A stretch of DNA of 64,000 nucleotides, from the NCBI GenBank assembly GCA_001767525.1, contig MELF01000046.1, forward strand, positions 62,001 to 126,000. Direction: 5' to 3'. The notes under the pieces were generated by a model. It was not told the origin of the DNA. It did no database searches and saw nothing but the letters and a program-made list of their open reading frames with translations. The stretch comes from Acidobacteria bacterium RIFCSPLOWO2_12_FULL_68_19. GTDB lineage: Bacteria > Acidobacteriota > Vicinamibacteria > Vicinamibacterales > UBA2999. This document shows positions 52,996 through 61,780 of the stretch, piece after piece; the stretch's first letter is position 1; every line of letters begins with the position of its first letter. The position numbers were made by a program, and so were the translations under genes.

Positions 52996-54231
52996 TCAGT
53001 CTGTTCCAACCCGAGCCTGGGGGGCAACATCTGTACCCGCCGCTTCAACCGTCCCGACATCAGCGCCACGAGCCAGCGTGTGCCCCAGTTTGCCCCGTGG
53101 CAGCGGCGCGGCGCACATCGCCGCGACCAGGGGGGTGAACGCCATCAGCACGAGCGCCCGTTCGATCCCGATGCGATCGGCCATCATGCCGACAAACGGT
53201 ACGCTCAGGCCGCCCATACCCCAGCCGAAGCCCATCATCAGCGACGACACCGTTGCCGCGCTGATGGGGGCGATCATCTGGCCAAACGTCACGTTCACCG
53301 GCAGCGTCGACTGGAGCAGGAAGCCGCCGGTCGAGACCAGTGCCACGAACACCCAGCCCGTCTGCGTGGGGCCGATCGCGAGAAACGGCACCGCTGTCAG
53401 CAGCGACCAGAGGATGACCGTCCGCGGCCCCCAGCGATCGGCGACGGGGCCGCCCAGGAAACCGCCCACGCTGCTCGCCACGAGGTAGATCCCCATCGCA
53501 GTACCCGCCTCCGAGACCGACATGCCGCGTTGCGTGAGCATGACGGGAATGAACGTCGCGAAGCTGAGGGAGGCGAGCGTGCGAAGCACCACGATGAGAT
53601 AGAGGAGCGTGAGCGGTTTCCGGTACGGCCGCAGCGCCCGGAAGCCGCCGGACTCGCCATGCGCGGCGGCGAGGGCGATTGGAGGCACGCGCGGCAGCAG
53701 CAGCGCCAGCACGCCGAGCGCCGGGAGCATGAGCAGCGGCGTCCAGTGCAGGCCGAATCGCTCCGCGAACGGTGCGAACACGACCGGGCCGAGCGCGAAC
53801 CCGAGCGCGCCGCCGGTGAGATGGAACGACATCGCCGAGGCTTTTCGCTCGCCGCTGACGCGGTGCACCAGCGCCGCCGCGGGCGGATGAAATGCGGCGC
53901 CGCCCAGGCCTCCGCCAACCAATATGACGGCCAGCGCCAGCGCCGAGGGCGCCAGACCGACGAGCGTCAGGCCGACGACAGTGACGATCGGACCGGCGAC
54001 GACGAGCAGACGCGGCCGCCACCGGTCGGCCACGTGGCCGAAGCCGAGTTGCGCGACGGAATTGGCGAGCTGAAAGCACATCTGCAGCGTGCCCGCGGCG
54101 GCCAGTGAAAGCTGCAGATGCGGGATGAGCAGCGGCAGCAGCGGCGCGTAGATGTTGCCGAACCCGTCCACGATGAAATGCGTCGACGCGAGCAGCAGAA
54201 CGGTGGGAGGGAGCCCAAACCGCGGCTTCAT
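52996..54231 (-). CDS. MFS transporter (fosmidomycin-resistance-like)
   Basis: Twelve-helix major facilitator of 411 residues. HFIVDGFGNIYAPLLPLLIP, GFGHVADRWRPRLLVVAGPI, GGAAFHPPAAALVHRVSGER and KASAMSFHLTGGALGFALGP match the Fsr-like branch of the family, of which only E. coli Fsr is well studied (from memory). Actual substrate unknown. The ATG overlaps the murJ stop by four bases, so both belong to one unit. Confidence 0.85.
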   Translation of the reverse strand: MKPRFGLPPTVLLLASTHFIVDGFGNIYAPLLPLLIPHLQLSLAAAGTLQMCFQLANSVAQLGFGHVADRWRPRLLVVAGPIVTVVGLTLVGLAPSALALAVILVGGGLGGAAFHPPAAALVHRVSGERKASAMSFHLTGGALGFALGPVVFAPFAERFGLHWTPLLMLPALGVLALLLPRVPPIALAAAHGESGGFRALRPYRKPLTLLYLIVVLRTLASLSFATFIPVMLTQRGMSVSEAGTAMGIYLVASSVGGFLGGPVADRWGPRTVILWSLLTAVPFLAIGPTQTGWVFVALVSTGGFLLQSTLPVNVTFGQMIAPISAATVSSLMMGFGWGMGGLSVPFVGMMADRIGIERALVLMAFTPLVAAMCAAPLPRGKLGHTLARGADVGTVEAAGTDVAPQARVGTD

Positions 54232-55835
54232 CGGGAGGCCCGGCGGAGTCTCCGCATCACCATGGCGGCGCCTTCGCGGAACTCGCGAATGCGCAGCAGA
54301 TGCGCGGCGACTCCGAGCACCGCGAGCGCCACGCCGATCGCCGCGCCCAGGCGGATGACCTGCAGCACGAGCGCGTCCCCGGGCAGCCAGCGCGCCCCCG
54401 CCGCCTCGGCCGCGCCGGCGGCGACCGCCATGAGCGCCGAGGCGATGACAATCCGCATCAGCGCGCCGGCCCCGCGCCGTCCGTCGATGCTCCCGAGCCG
54501 CCGGTCGAGCAGCGTCACGAGGATTGTCGCGTTGAACAGCGCGGCGATCGAGGTGCCGAGAGCCAGCCCGCGGTAGCCCATCACTCGGACGAGCGCGATG
54601 TTGAGGCCGGCGTTGACCAGGACCGTGACGATGCTGACGAGGACCGGCGTGCGGTTCTGACCGAGCGCATAGAAGACGGGCGACAGGATGCGCACCACCG
54701 AATAGCCGACCAACCCGACCGCGTAGAACTGGAGCGCCGCGGCCGTCGCGGCCGTGTCGGCGGCGGTGAAGGCGGCGCGCTCGAAGATGACGCGGACGAT
54801 GGGGGTGGCGAGCACGACGAGCCCGGCCGCCGCCGGCACGTTCAGCATCAGCATCAGCGTCAGGCCGTCGGCCACGGTCCCGCGGATGCGCGGCTCGTCG
54901 TCGAGCGCGGCATGGCGCGAGACCGCCGGCAGCGTCGCCGTCGCAATCGAAATGCCGAAGAGCCCGATCGGCAGGTACATCAGCCGGAACGCGTAGTTGA
55001 GCCACGAGACGGCGCCCGTCCCCTCGCCGGTGGCGAGCACCGTGTTCACGAAGACGTTGACCTGCGTGGCGGCCAGTCCGATCGTGCCAGGGCCCATGAG
55101 CACGAGCACGCGGCGAAGCCCCTCGTCGTGCCAGTCGAGCACCGGACGGTAGGCGAACCCCTCGCGCTGCAGCACGGGCCACTGGAGCGCGAGCTGGGCG
55201 ACGCCGCCGACGAGCGTCCCGAACGCGACCGCCGTGATCGGCTCGAGCCCGAGGCCGGGCATCAGCGGCACCAGCAGCAGCGCGCAGCTGACCGTCGCGA
55301 CGTTGTAGGTCGCGGGCGACAGCGCCGGAATGAAGAAGCGATGCAGCGAGTTGAGCATCCCCATGCACGCCGCAGCGAGCGCCACGAAGGTGAGGAACGG
55401 CAGCATGAGCCGCGTGAGAAAGACGGTCAGCTCGAGCTTGCCCGGTACAGTCCGGTACGCGCCGGCGAACAGATCGACGAGCGGTTCGGCGAACACCATG
55501 CCGAGCGCGACGACGATCAGCGTGATGACGACGAGACCGTTGATGACGTAGTTGGCCAGCCGCCAGGCCGACTCCTTGCCGGCGGTGGTGAGGTGGCGCG
55601 TGAACGTCGGCACGAACGCGCTGCTCATCGCTCCTTCGGCGAAGAGATCGCGCACCAGGTTGGGGATGCGGTACGCGACGTTGTAGGCGTCCATGGCGTT
55701 GCCGGCGCCGAAGAGTGCGGCCAGGACCTGCTCGCGCACGACGCCGAGGATGCGGCTCGTCATCGTGGCCGCGCCGGCCGACGCGGCCGAGCGGGCGAGC
55801 CCCGCGGAGAAGGTGGCGGGGGAGCTAGGCGCCAA
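54228..55835 (-). CDS. murJ: Lipid II flippase MurJ
   Basis: Fourteen-helix MOP-superfamily protein of 535 residues that translocates the peptidoglycan precursor lipid II. Landmark motifs: ATMTSRILGVVREQVLAALF, DAYNVAYRIPNLVRDLFAEG (with the Arg essential for lipid binding), AMSSAFVPTFTRHLTTAGKE, and RLMYLPIGLFGISIATATLP. Contains the additional C-terminal helices. It overlaps yqeY by 11 bases and the MFS gene by four, a tight three-gene unit. Confidence 0.95.
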   Translation of the reverse strand: MAPSSPATFSAGLARSAASAGAATMTSRILGVVREQVLAALFGAGNAMDAYNVAYRIPNLVRDLFAEGAMSSAFVPTFTRHLTTAGKESAWRLANYVINGLVVITLIVVALGMVFAEPLVDLFAGAYRTVPGKLELTVFLTRLMLPFLTFVALAAACMGMLNSLHRFFIPALSPATYNVATVSCALLLVPLMPGLGLEPITAVAFGTLVGGVAQLALQWPVLQREGFAYRPVLDWHDEGLRRVLVLMGPGTIGLAATQVNVFVNTVLATGEGTGAVSWLNYAFRLMYLPIGLFGISIATATLPAVSRHAALDDEPRIRGTVADGLTLMLMLNVPAAAGLVVLATPIVRVIFERAAFTAADTAATAAALQFYAVGLVGYSVVRILSPVFYALGQNRTPVLVSIVTVLVNAGLNIALVRVMGYRGLALGTSIAALFNATILVTLLDRRLGSIDGRRGAGALMRIVIASALMAVAAGAAEAAGARWLPGDALVLQVIRLGAAIGVALAVLGVAAHLLRIREFREGAAMVMRRLRRASR

Positions 55836-56274
55836 GCTTGCGCCGGACCGCTTCGTTGATCGTACGGCCGTCCGCAGTCCTGCCGGTGAGCTTGGGCATG
55901 ACGGCCTTCATCACCTTGCCGATATCTTTCGGGGACGCGGCGCCCGTTTCCGCGATCGCCGCGCCGATCGCCTCTTCGATCTCCTGGGCGCTGGCGGCGG
56001 GCGGCAGGTACCCCTCCAGCACAATGATTTCGCCGGTTTCCTTGTCGACCAGATCGGTCCGGCCGGCCTTCGAGAACTGCTCGATGGAGTCGCGACGCTG
56101 CTTGAGGAGCGAAGCGACCACCTGGACGACTTCTGCGTCGTCGAGCGCGCGCCCCTTTTCCACTTCCTTGTTCATGATGGCCGCCTTCATCATGCGCAGG
56201 GCGGACAGGCGCGGAGCGTTCTTCGCTTTCATTGCGGTCGCAATGTCGGCACTGACCTTCTCAGTGAGTGTCAT
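55825..56274 (-). CDS. GatB/YqeY domain protein
   Basis: Protein of 149 residues with the YqeY fold: VSADIATAMKAKNAPRLSAL, RMMKAAIMNKEVEKGRALDD then the tail domain EEIEEAIGAAIAETGAASPK, DIGKVMKAVMPKLTGRTADG with RTINEAVRRKL. The family shares the tRNA-binding tail domain of the amidotransferase GatB, but stand-alone function is unknown. It is next to murJ in many genomes. Confidence 0.94.
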   Translation of the reverse strand: MTLTEKVSADIATAMKAKNAPRLSALRMMKAAIMNKEVEKGRALDDAEVVQVVASLLKQRRDSIEQFSKAGRTDLVDKETGEIIVLEGYLPPAASAQEIEEAIGAAIAETGAASPKDIGKVMKAVMPKLTGRTADGRTINEAVRRKLGA

Positions 56275-56308
56275 GCAGCACGCTGACCGGATCGGTGCGG
56301 GCCCGGCA

Positions 56309-57352
56309 TCAATGATCCTGATCCGAGTCGCCGTAGGTGATGTGCCACCCGTCGGTCTCGTCGTAGAACCCCTTGGGCACCTGGACGGTGTTGACCTTGA
56401 CGCTCACCTCGAGCGTCGACTTCACGGTGAAGTAGCCGTTGCGGCGGAGCACGCGCCTGAAAGCCCCGTTCATGACGTAGCCGCGCACCTTGTCGGCGTC
56501 CTCGACGCGCGCCGCCCGGTCGATCCAGCGCAGCAGCGTCTTCAGGCCCGGGACATCGTCCGGGTCCACGAGGAAGTCGACGAGCATCGTCACGCGACCG
56601 AGCGGTTCGTGGCGGTGGCGATAGACCGCGTAGCCGTGCAGCTCTCCCTGCCGCCGCAGCGCGACGACGGAGTACCGGACGTGCGGCGGCTCGATGTACC
56701 GCCAGTTCAAGTACGGCGCGTCGCGGCGGACCGCCAGGTCGAACTTCGGCGCCAACCGCTCCCACAGCCGGGTGAACTCCGAATCGAAGCGGCGGATCGG
56801 CTCGCACTCGGCGCGCAGCGGCCGCGAGCGGGCGACGATCCGGATCACCGGATGCGTCACCGCCGACACCAGCCGGTTGAGCGGCATCGGCCAGTGCGGC
56901 AGGCGGACCGCGCGGCGCGTCAGCGGCTTCACCAGACACGGCAGCGCGTGCGCCGGCGGCCAGTGCAGGCGGTCGAGGAGCGGGCGCGCGTCGCCGGCGG
57001 CTCCGAGGATGAGGACGGTGCCGGTGTTGCGGTCCCACGCGCGGACGAGCGCCTCGTCGAGCCCCTGGCTGTCGCGTTCTGGCGCGACGAGCGCGCCGGC
57101 GCCCCAGGCGCCTTCGACTTCGAGCCCCTTGAGCGAGATCCGCACCGGCAGCGTCGGATACCCGCCGACCACCGTCGGGCCTTCGCGCGCGACCCAGATG
57201 CCGGGCTGTCCGCCCGGGTTGTACGGGTTGCGGCGATGCTGCCAGTCCCATCGCAACCGGTTCGCCTCGGCGGCGTCCGGGCCGTGCGTACGGCGATAGA
57301 GCGTATCGACGCCGCGACGATCGTCGGGCTTGAACCGATCGATTTCTGACAT
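56309..57352 (-). CDS. GNAT-like acyltransferase
   Basis: Protein of 347 residues. The N-terminal half has a GNAT fold: EANRLRWDWQHRRNPYNPGG then PTVVGGYPTLPVRISLKGLE and EGAWGAGALVAPERDSQGLD, in which the last block is the acyl-CoA binding region in this subfamily. The second half (YLNWRYIEPPHVRYSVVALR, RHRHEPLGRVTMLVDFLVDP) resembles a duplicated GNAT domain. Common in Acidobacteria next to exopolysaccharide genes; substrate unknown. A TACAAT -10-like box and a hairpin lie upstream of the ATG. Confidence 0.78.
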   Translation of the reverse strand: MSEIDRFKPDDRRGVDTLYRRTHGPDAAEANRLRWDWQHRRNPYNPGGQPGIWVAREGPTVVGGYPTLPVRISLKGLEVEGAWGAGALVAPERDSQGLDEALVRAWDRNTGTVLILGAAGDARPLLDRLHWPPAHALPCLVKPLTRRAVRLPHWPMPLNRLVSAVTHPVIRIVARSRPLRAECEPIRRFDSEFTRLWERLAPKFDLAVRRDAPYLNWRYIEPPHVRYSVVALRRQGELHGYAVYRHRHEPLGRVTMLVDFLVDPDDVPGLKTLLRWIDRAARVEDADKVRGYVMNGAFRRVLRRNGYFTVKSTLEVSVKVNTVQVPKGFYDETDGWHITYGDSDQDH

Positions 57353-57359
57353 GGGAGCG

Positions 57360-57388
57360 ACGCGCGCGTCCGTGACCGACGCGCGCGT
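57360..57388. terminator. GC-rich hairpin between two minus-strand genes
   Basis: ACGCGCGCGTC and GACGCGCGCGT form a perfect 11-base-pair stem with a seven-base loop, immediately downstream of the STN-domain gene stop and upstream of the GNAT gene. A TTTTATT run follows on the plus strand only, so as a terminator it would favour plus-strand transcripts; on the minus strand it may attenuate read-through. Confidence 0.5.
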
Positions 57389-57389
57389 T

Positions 57390-58193
57390 TTATTGTACGC
57401 CGTTTGGCGCGGGTTGCTGCGATTGTGGACGAGGTGCAGGCGCGATCACGCCGGGTCGTGCCGACGATCCGGCCGGTACGCCGAACGGGTTGCCTGGCGT
57501 CGAAGTCATACCGGGCTGCGCCGGCATGCCGGGCTGCGTCGGCGTCGTGGCCGGCGCTTCGTCCTTCGGGTCCGGCTGCTCGGGGACGAGCTCCGGACCG
57601 GCGCCGGGCGGCGCGACAGGCGGTCGCACGAGCGGTCGCGGAATGCCGCGCGGGCCGGGAATCACCGGCTGCTCCGGTGGCATCACCGGGTCGCCCGCCG
57701 CGTCCTCTCCCTGCGGCACCTCGCCAGGGGGCTCACCCGGCGTGGCCTCGGGCGGACGCGCGACCAAGGGCGGTCGCGGCAGCACCGGCGCGGGTCGTGC
57801 CGCCGCGGCCGGCGGCGGCGGGTTGCGCGGCGCAGCGCTCGTCGGCAGGACGACGATGCGATCGAACGTGGAGGCGCCGGTCGCTCCTGCTCGCCGCGGG
57901 GCGAGCAGGTAGCCGGCGACGTTCCGCAGCACGATGTCGAGCGCCTGGCGCTCCGGGACGCCGACGAGTTCCAGCGTGACGGGCGGTCCGGCGATCCGAT
58001 CGCCGTTGACGATAGTGGCGCCGCCGAGGCGGGCCCATTCGGCGAGGATAGTGCGGATCGGCGCGTTCTGGGCGCGCAGCGTGACGCGGCCGTCCTGAAA
58101 CTGGAGCTGGACGGGTTGCTGCGCCGCGGCGGCCGAGGCGGTCGCGGCGGCGGCCAGGACGGCGGCGATCTTCAGCGCCCGGAGAACAGCCAT
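57390..58193 (-). CDS. Secreted STN-domain protein with proline-rich tail
   Basis: Protein of 267 residues: a signal peptide (LKIAAVLAAAATASAAAAQQ), then a single STN/secretin-N-like domain (about 25-105) with VQLQFQDGRVTLRAQNAPIR, TILAEWARLGGATIVNGDRI and VTLELVGVPERQALDIVLRN. The remaining 150 residues are Pro/Ala-rich and probably disordered. STN domains occur in TonB receptors and secretins; here no barrel follows, so it may be an adaptor protein. No partner gene is evident. Confidence 0.75.
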   Translation of the reverse strand: MAVLRALKIAAVLAAAATASAAAAQQPVQLQFQDGRVTLRAQNAPIRTILAEWARLGGATIVNGDRIAGPPVTLELVGVPERQALDIVLRNVAGYLLAPRRAGATGASTFDRIVVLPTSAAPRNPPPPAAAARPAPVLPRPPLVARPPEATPGEPPGEVPQGEDAAGDPVMPPEQPVIPGPRGIPRPLVRPPVAPPGAGPELVPEQPDPKDEAPATTPTQPGMPAQPGMTSTPGNPFGVPAGSSARPGVIAPAPRPQSQQPAPNGVQ

Positions 58194-58219
58194 TCCGGCC
58201 TTATTGTAGCGCGCACACC

Positions 58220-59182
58220 TCAGGAGTTGCGGAAGTACTCGATCACCCTGCAGATGATTTCGTCGAGTCCCACCTTCGGCTCGTAGCCGATCAGATCCCG
58301 CAGCTTGGAGAGGTCGGGCACGCGGCGGGGCATGTCCTCGAAGCCCGCCTCGTAGGCTTCGTCGTACGGAATGAAGTGGATCGGCGAGGCGCTTCCCGCC
58401 AGCGCCACGACGCGGGCGGCCAGATCGCGGATCGAAATCTCACCGACGTTGCCGATGTTGAAGACGTTGCCTACGGCCCTCGGCTCCTCGGCCAGCGCGA
58501 CGAGCGCGTCGACGACGTCGCTGACGTAGGTGAAGCTGCGCGACTGGGTGCCGTCGCCGAAGACGGTGACCGGGTGGCCTGCCAGCGCCTGCCGCACGAA
58601 GGTCGGCAGCACCATGCCGTACCGGCCGGTCTGCCGCGGTCCCACCGTGTTGAAGAGCCTGGCGATCACGATCGGCAGCTTCTTCTCCTTCCAGTAGGCG
58701 AGGGCGAGGAACTCGTCGATCAGCTTGCTGCACGCGTACGCCCATCGGTGCTTCACCGACGGCCCGAGCACGAGGTCGGCAGCCTCCCGGAACGGCACGT
58801 CGCCGCTCTTGCCGTACACCTCTGAGGTCGAGGCGATGACGACCAGCTTCTTCTTCTTGTTCGCGTGCTTGAGCACCACCTCGGTGCCGTGCACGTTGTT
58901 CTCGATCGTGTGCACCGGTTGCTCGACGATGAGCTTGACGCCGACAGCCGCGGCGAGATGGAACACCACGTCGCCGCGATCGATCATCTCGGCCAGCAGC
59001 GGCTCGTTCGCGGTCGAGTCGATCACGTAGGAGAAGCGCCTGTCGGCCTTGAGGTGGGCGATGTTGTCGATCGACCCGGTCGAGAGGTTGTCGAGCACGA
59101 GCACCTCGTGCCCGAGCCCGAGCAGCCGTTCAGCCAGGTGCGAGCCGATGAAGCCCGCACCGCCGGTGACGAGCGCTCTCAC
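58220..59182 (-). CDS. NAD-dependent nucleotide-sugar epimerase/dehydratase
   Basis: Extended short-chain dehydrogenase of 320 residues: ALVTGGAGFIGSHLAERLLG for NAD binding, VFHLAAAVGVKLIVEQPVHT, catalytic triad in STSEVYGKS and RWAYACSKLIDEFLAL (Y-x-x-x-K), and PRQTGRYGMVLPTFVRQALA. It acts on a nucleotide sugar such as UDP-glucose/glucuronate or dTDP-glucose; the exact reaction is not deducible. GTG 59182 overlaps the upstream gene by four bases. Part of a sugar/glycosyltransferase unit of six genes. Confidence 0.9.
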   Translation of the reverse strand: MRALVTGGAGFIGSHLAERLLGLGHEVLVLDNLSTGSIDNIAHLKADRRFSYVIDSTANEPLLAEMIDRGDVVFHLAAAVGVKLIVEQPVHTIENNVHGTEVVLKHANKKKKLVVIASTSEVYGKSGDVPFREAADLVLGPSVKHRWAYACSKLIDEFLALAYWKEKKLPIVIARLFNTVGPRQTGRYGMVLPTFVRQALAGHPVTVFGDGTQSRSFTYVSDVVDALVALAEEPRAVGNVFNIGNVGEISIRDLAARVVALAGSASPIHFIPYDEAYEAGFEDMPRRVPDLSKLRDLIGYEPKVGLDEIICRVIEYFRNS

Positions 59183-60204
59183 AGCGCGGTCACCGCAGTG
59201 TCGGCGGCCGGCACGTAGTGTTCCATGTGGGTTCGATAGTACTCGATCGTACGCGTGAAGCCCTCCGTCAGCGGGACGACCGGCTGCCATCCCAGCGTGC
59301 GCCTGGCGCGCGAGGAGTCCGCGTAGAAGCTGCCGATGTCGATGGCCTTCTTCTCGGGTGGCCACTCGACGAAACGGTAGCGGCCGCTGCCGGCAAGGGA
59401 CATGAGCAGCTCGACGAGATCGCGGTGCGAGATCGGTTCGAGCCCTCCCACGTTGAACACCTGTCCGTTCGCGGCGTCGCTCGCCCCCGCCCGCAGGAAC
59501 GCGTCGGCCGCATCGTCGACGTAGACGAAGTCGCGCAGCTGCGACCCGTCGCCGTAGATCTGGATCTCACGGTTCTCGAGCGCCAGGCGGATGAACCAGG
59601 CGATGAACCCCTGACGATTGTGCTTGATGAGCTGTCGCGGACCGTACACGTTCGTCAGCCGGAGCGAGCAGGTGCGAATACCGAAGACGTTGTTGTACAG
59701 GAGGTGGTAGTACTCGCCCGCCACCTTGTTGATGCCATTGACGTCGGCCGGATTCACCAGGTGCTGTTCGGTGACCGGGAGCGACTCCGGATGCCCGTAC
59801 ACCTGGCGCGTGCCGGCGAAGACCACCTTCACGCGCGGATTGTTCCGGCGGCATGCCTCGAGGATGAACAGTTGCGCCCTGCAGTTGATTTCGAGGTCCG
59901 TGTACGGGTCCTGCATGCTGTCGACGTGGCTGACCTGGCCGGCGAGGTTGAAGACCACCTCCTGGTCGCGCACGAGATAGTTCATCGTGCTCTGCTGCCG
60001 CACATCGGCGATGTTGACGCGCACCCGGTCCTCGATGCCCGCGATGTTGAACAGGTTCCCGCCGTACTCGGGGATGAGCGAGTCGACGATCAGCACGCGG
60101 GCGCCCTGGGCGACGAGCTGGTGGGCCAGGGTGCTCCCGATGAAGCCGAGGCCCCCGGTGATCATCACGCGGCGGTCGCGGTAGAAGCTGCGATAGTCCG
60201 TCAT
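59179..60204 (-). CDS. SDR-family nucleotide-sugar enzyme lacking the catalytic Tyr
   Basis: Protein of 341 residues: VMITGGLGFIGSTLAHQLVA (NAD binding), NLAGQVSHVDSMQDPYTDLE, TRQVYGHPESLPV, then PADVNGINKVAGEYYHLLYN where extended SDRs normally have P-Y-G-x-(S/T)-K-x-x-x-E. The Tyr is replaced by Asn although the Lys is kept. NVYGPRQLIKHNRQGFIAWF and RDFVYVDDAADAFLRAG follow. The same variant exists in related proteins (from memory). Activity may be altered. Overlaps both neighbours by four bases. Confidence 0.85.
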   Translation of the reverse strand: MTDYRSFYRDRRVMITGGLGFIGSTLAHQLVAQGARVLIVDSLIPEYGGNLFNIAGIEDRVRVNIADVRQQSTMNYLVRDQEVVFNLAGQVSHVDSMQDPYTDLEINCRAQLFILEACRRNNPRVKVVFAGTRQVYGHPESLPVTEQHLVNPADVNGINKVAGEYYHLLYNNVFGIRTCSLRLTNVYGPRQLIKHNRQGFIAWFIRLALENREIQIYGDGSQLRDFVYVDDAADAFLRAGASDAANGQVFNVGGLEPISHRDLVELLMSLAGSGRYRFVEWPPEKKAIDIGSFYADSSRARRTLGWQPVVPLTEGFTRTIEYYRTHMEHYVPAADTAVTAL

Positions 60205-61103
60205 CGCTCCAGGGAGTCCGGGGGCAGGGCGCGGCTGATGGTGGGGTTCCGTAGCAGCACCGGTGCCTCTTGTCGCCCCCGGCCGAGCACGACGAGCTGG
60301 ATCCAGAGCTTGAGCACGTCGATGCCCGTCCAGAACACGCGCCGAAGATTGAAGAACTGCGACTGGCCGTGCGTCCGGTGGTAATGGTGCACCGGCACTT
60401 CGACGATGCGGAACCCGGCGCCCTGGATCTTCCGCATCATCTCGAGACAAATCACGCCGGTGTCGCGCTCCAGCCTCACCCGGTTGAACACCTCGCGCCG
60501 GATCAGCCGGAAGTCGCAGTCGACGTCGCGCACGCGCAGCCGGAACAGGAACTTGACGGTGTGATGATAGATGCGGCCGATGACGATGCGGTGCATCGGG
60601 TCCGATCGGCTGATCTTGTAGCCCGTGACCACGTCCACGTCCGGCGTGAGCCGCTTCCAGAGGACCTCGATCTCCGCCGGATCGTACTGCGCGTCGCCGT
60701 CGGTGTACGCAATCAGGTCCTTGGTCGCGGCCGCGAATCCCGTGCGAAGCGCCCCACCGTACCCGCGGTTGCGTGCGTGGTGGATCGCGCGCACGTGAGG
60801 ATAGGTGCGGGCGAGTTCGTCGGCGACCTCCCGCGTCGCATCGACGCTGCCGTCGTTGACGACGATTACCTCGTAGTCCGGCGTCAGCCGGGACGCGACC
60901 TGCACGGCGCGGATCACAAGGCTCGCAATCGTCCCGCCGTCGTTGAACGCGGGAAAGAAGACACTCAGGCCGGGCGGACGCGACTGCTCGTGAGCCTGCA
61001 CTGGAAGCGTCTGATCGTAGCGCGGAAGCGATGCGGGGACAACCAGCTCAGCGGCGGGGCCGGCCGAGCGCCAGGCGCCACGGGAGGATCGCCGATTCGA
61101 CAA
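60201..61103 (-). CDS. Family 2 glycosyltransferase
   Basis: Protein of 300 residues. GT-A fold with LSVFFPAFNDGGTIASLVIR, YEVIVVNDGSVDATREVADE, the metal site AYTDGDAQYDPAEIEVLWKR, and GYKISRSDPMHRIVIGRIYH with VRDVDCDFRLIRREVFNRVR. The DGDAQ motif and late segment are dolichyl-phosphate-glucose/mannose synthase-like, so it likely charges polyprenyl phosphate with a sugar. C-terminal hydrophobic segment near residue 265. Start ATG 61103 overlaps the next gene by 56 bases, so the true start may be internal. Confidence 0.9.
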   Translation of the reverse strand: MSNRRSSRGAWRSAGPAAELVVPASLPRYDQTLPVQAHEQSRPPGLSVFFPAFNDGGTIASLVIRAVQVASRLTPDYEVIVVNDGSVDATREVADELARTYPHVRAIHHARNRGYGGALRTGFAAATKDLIAYTDGDAQYDPAEIEVLWKRLTPDVDVVTGYKISRSDPMHRIVIGRIYHHTVKFLFRLRVRDVDCDFRLIRREVFNRVRLERDTGVICLEMMRKIQGAGFRIVEVPVHHYHRTHGQSQFFNLRRVFWTGIDVLKLWIQLVVLGRGRQEAPVLLRNPTISRALPPDSLER

Positions 61104-61755
61104 TGATCCCCGATGACAGCTTCGAGGCCCCCTGCTGTCGCTCGACGAACGTGATCGGCACCTCCGTGATGCGACAGCTGGCCGCCAGCGCTTCCCACGT
61201 CATCTCGACCTGAAAGGCGTAGCCGTTCGACCGGATGCGCTCGAGCGGCAGGCGCTCCAGGGCGTCGCGGCGCCAGCACCGGAATCCGCTGGTGCAGTCC
61301 ATGACGGGGAGCCCGAGAATCGCGCGGACGTAGCGGTTCGCGAACGCGCTCAACAAGACGCGGCGCCGCGGCCAGTTGTCGATCCGTCCGCCCGGCACGT
61401 AGCGCGAGCCGATGACCAGGTCCGCTTCAGAGGTGCCCGCGGCGAGGCGGGGCACGTCGGTGGGATCGTGCGACAGATCCGCGTCCATGTGGCAGATCAC
61501 GGTGGCGTCGGTGGCGAGCGCCCACCGCATGCCGTCGATGAGCGAGAGCCCGAAGCCGCGCGGTCCCCGGCGGTGCAGCACCGACACTCGCGCACGCGCG
61601 CGGCTTGAAAGCTCGTCGGCCACCTCGCCTGTGCCGTCTGGTGACCCGTCGTCGACCACGAGGATGCGGACGTCCGGCACGCGGAGCAGCGCCTCCACGA
61701 CGACCGGCAGGTTGTCGCGCTCGTTGTAGGTCGGAATGATGACGAGCGGCCGCAC
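61048..61755 (-). CDS. Polyprenol monophosphomannose synthase-like glycosyltransferase
   Basis: Protein of 235 residues from GTG 61755 (ATG 61806 also in frame). PLVIIPTYNERDNLPVVVEA, VRILVVDDGSPDGTGEVADE, ATVICHMDADLSHDPTDVPR with the D-A-D metal motif, GSRYVPGGRIDNWPRRRVLL and VMDCTSGFRCWRRDALERLP are the DPM1/Ppm1 catalytic-domain signatures. No membrane domain is present, as in DPM1-type soluble enzymes. It would transfer mannose from GDP-mannose to a polyprenyl phosphate. Confidence 0.9.
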   Translation of the reverse strand: MRPLVIIPTYNERDNLPVVVEALLRVPDVRILVVDDGSPDGTGEVADELSSRARARVSVLHRRGPRGFGLSLIDGMRWALATDATVICHMDADLSHDPTDVPRLAAGTSEADLVIGSRYVPGGRIDNWPRRRVLLSAFANRYVRAILGLPVMDCTSGFRCWRRDALERLPLERIRSNGYAFQVEMTWEALAASCRITEVPITFVERQQGASKLSSGIIVESAILPWRLALGRPRR

Positions 61756-61780
61756 CTCAGCGCCCCCCGGCCACCGGTTG

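Noticed and set aside
52996..54231. Functional link between the Fsr-like transporter and dxr (fosmidomycin target) in the same window
   Set aside because: The genes are 50 kb apart in separate operons; Fsr-like names reflect distant similarity only.
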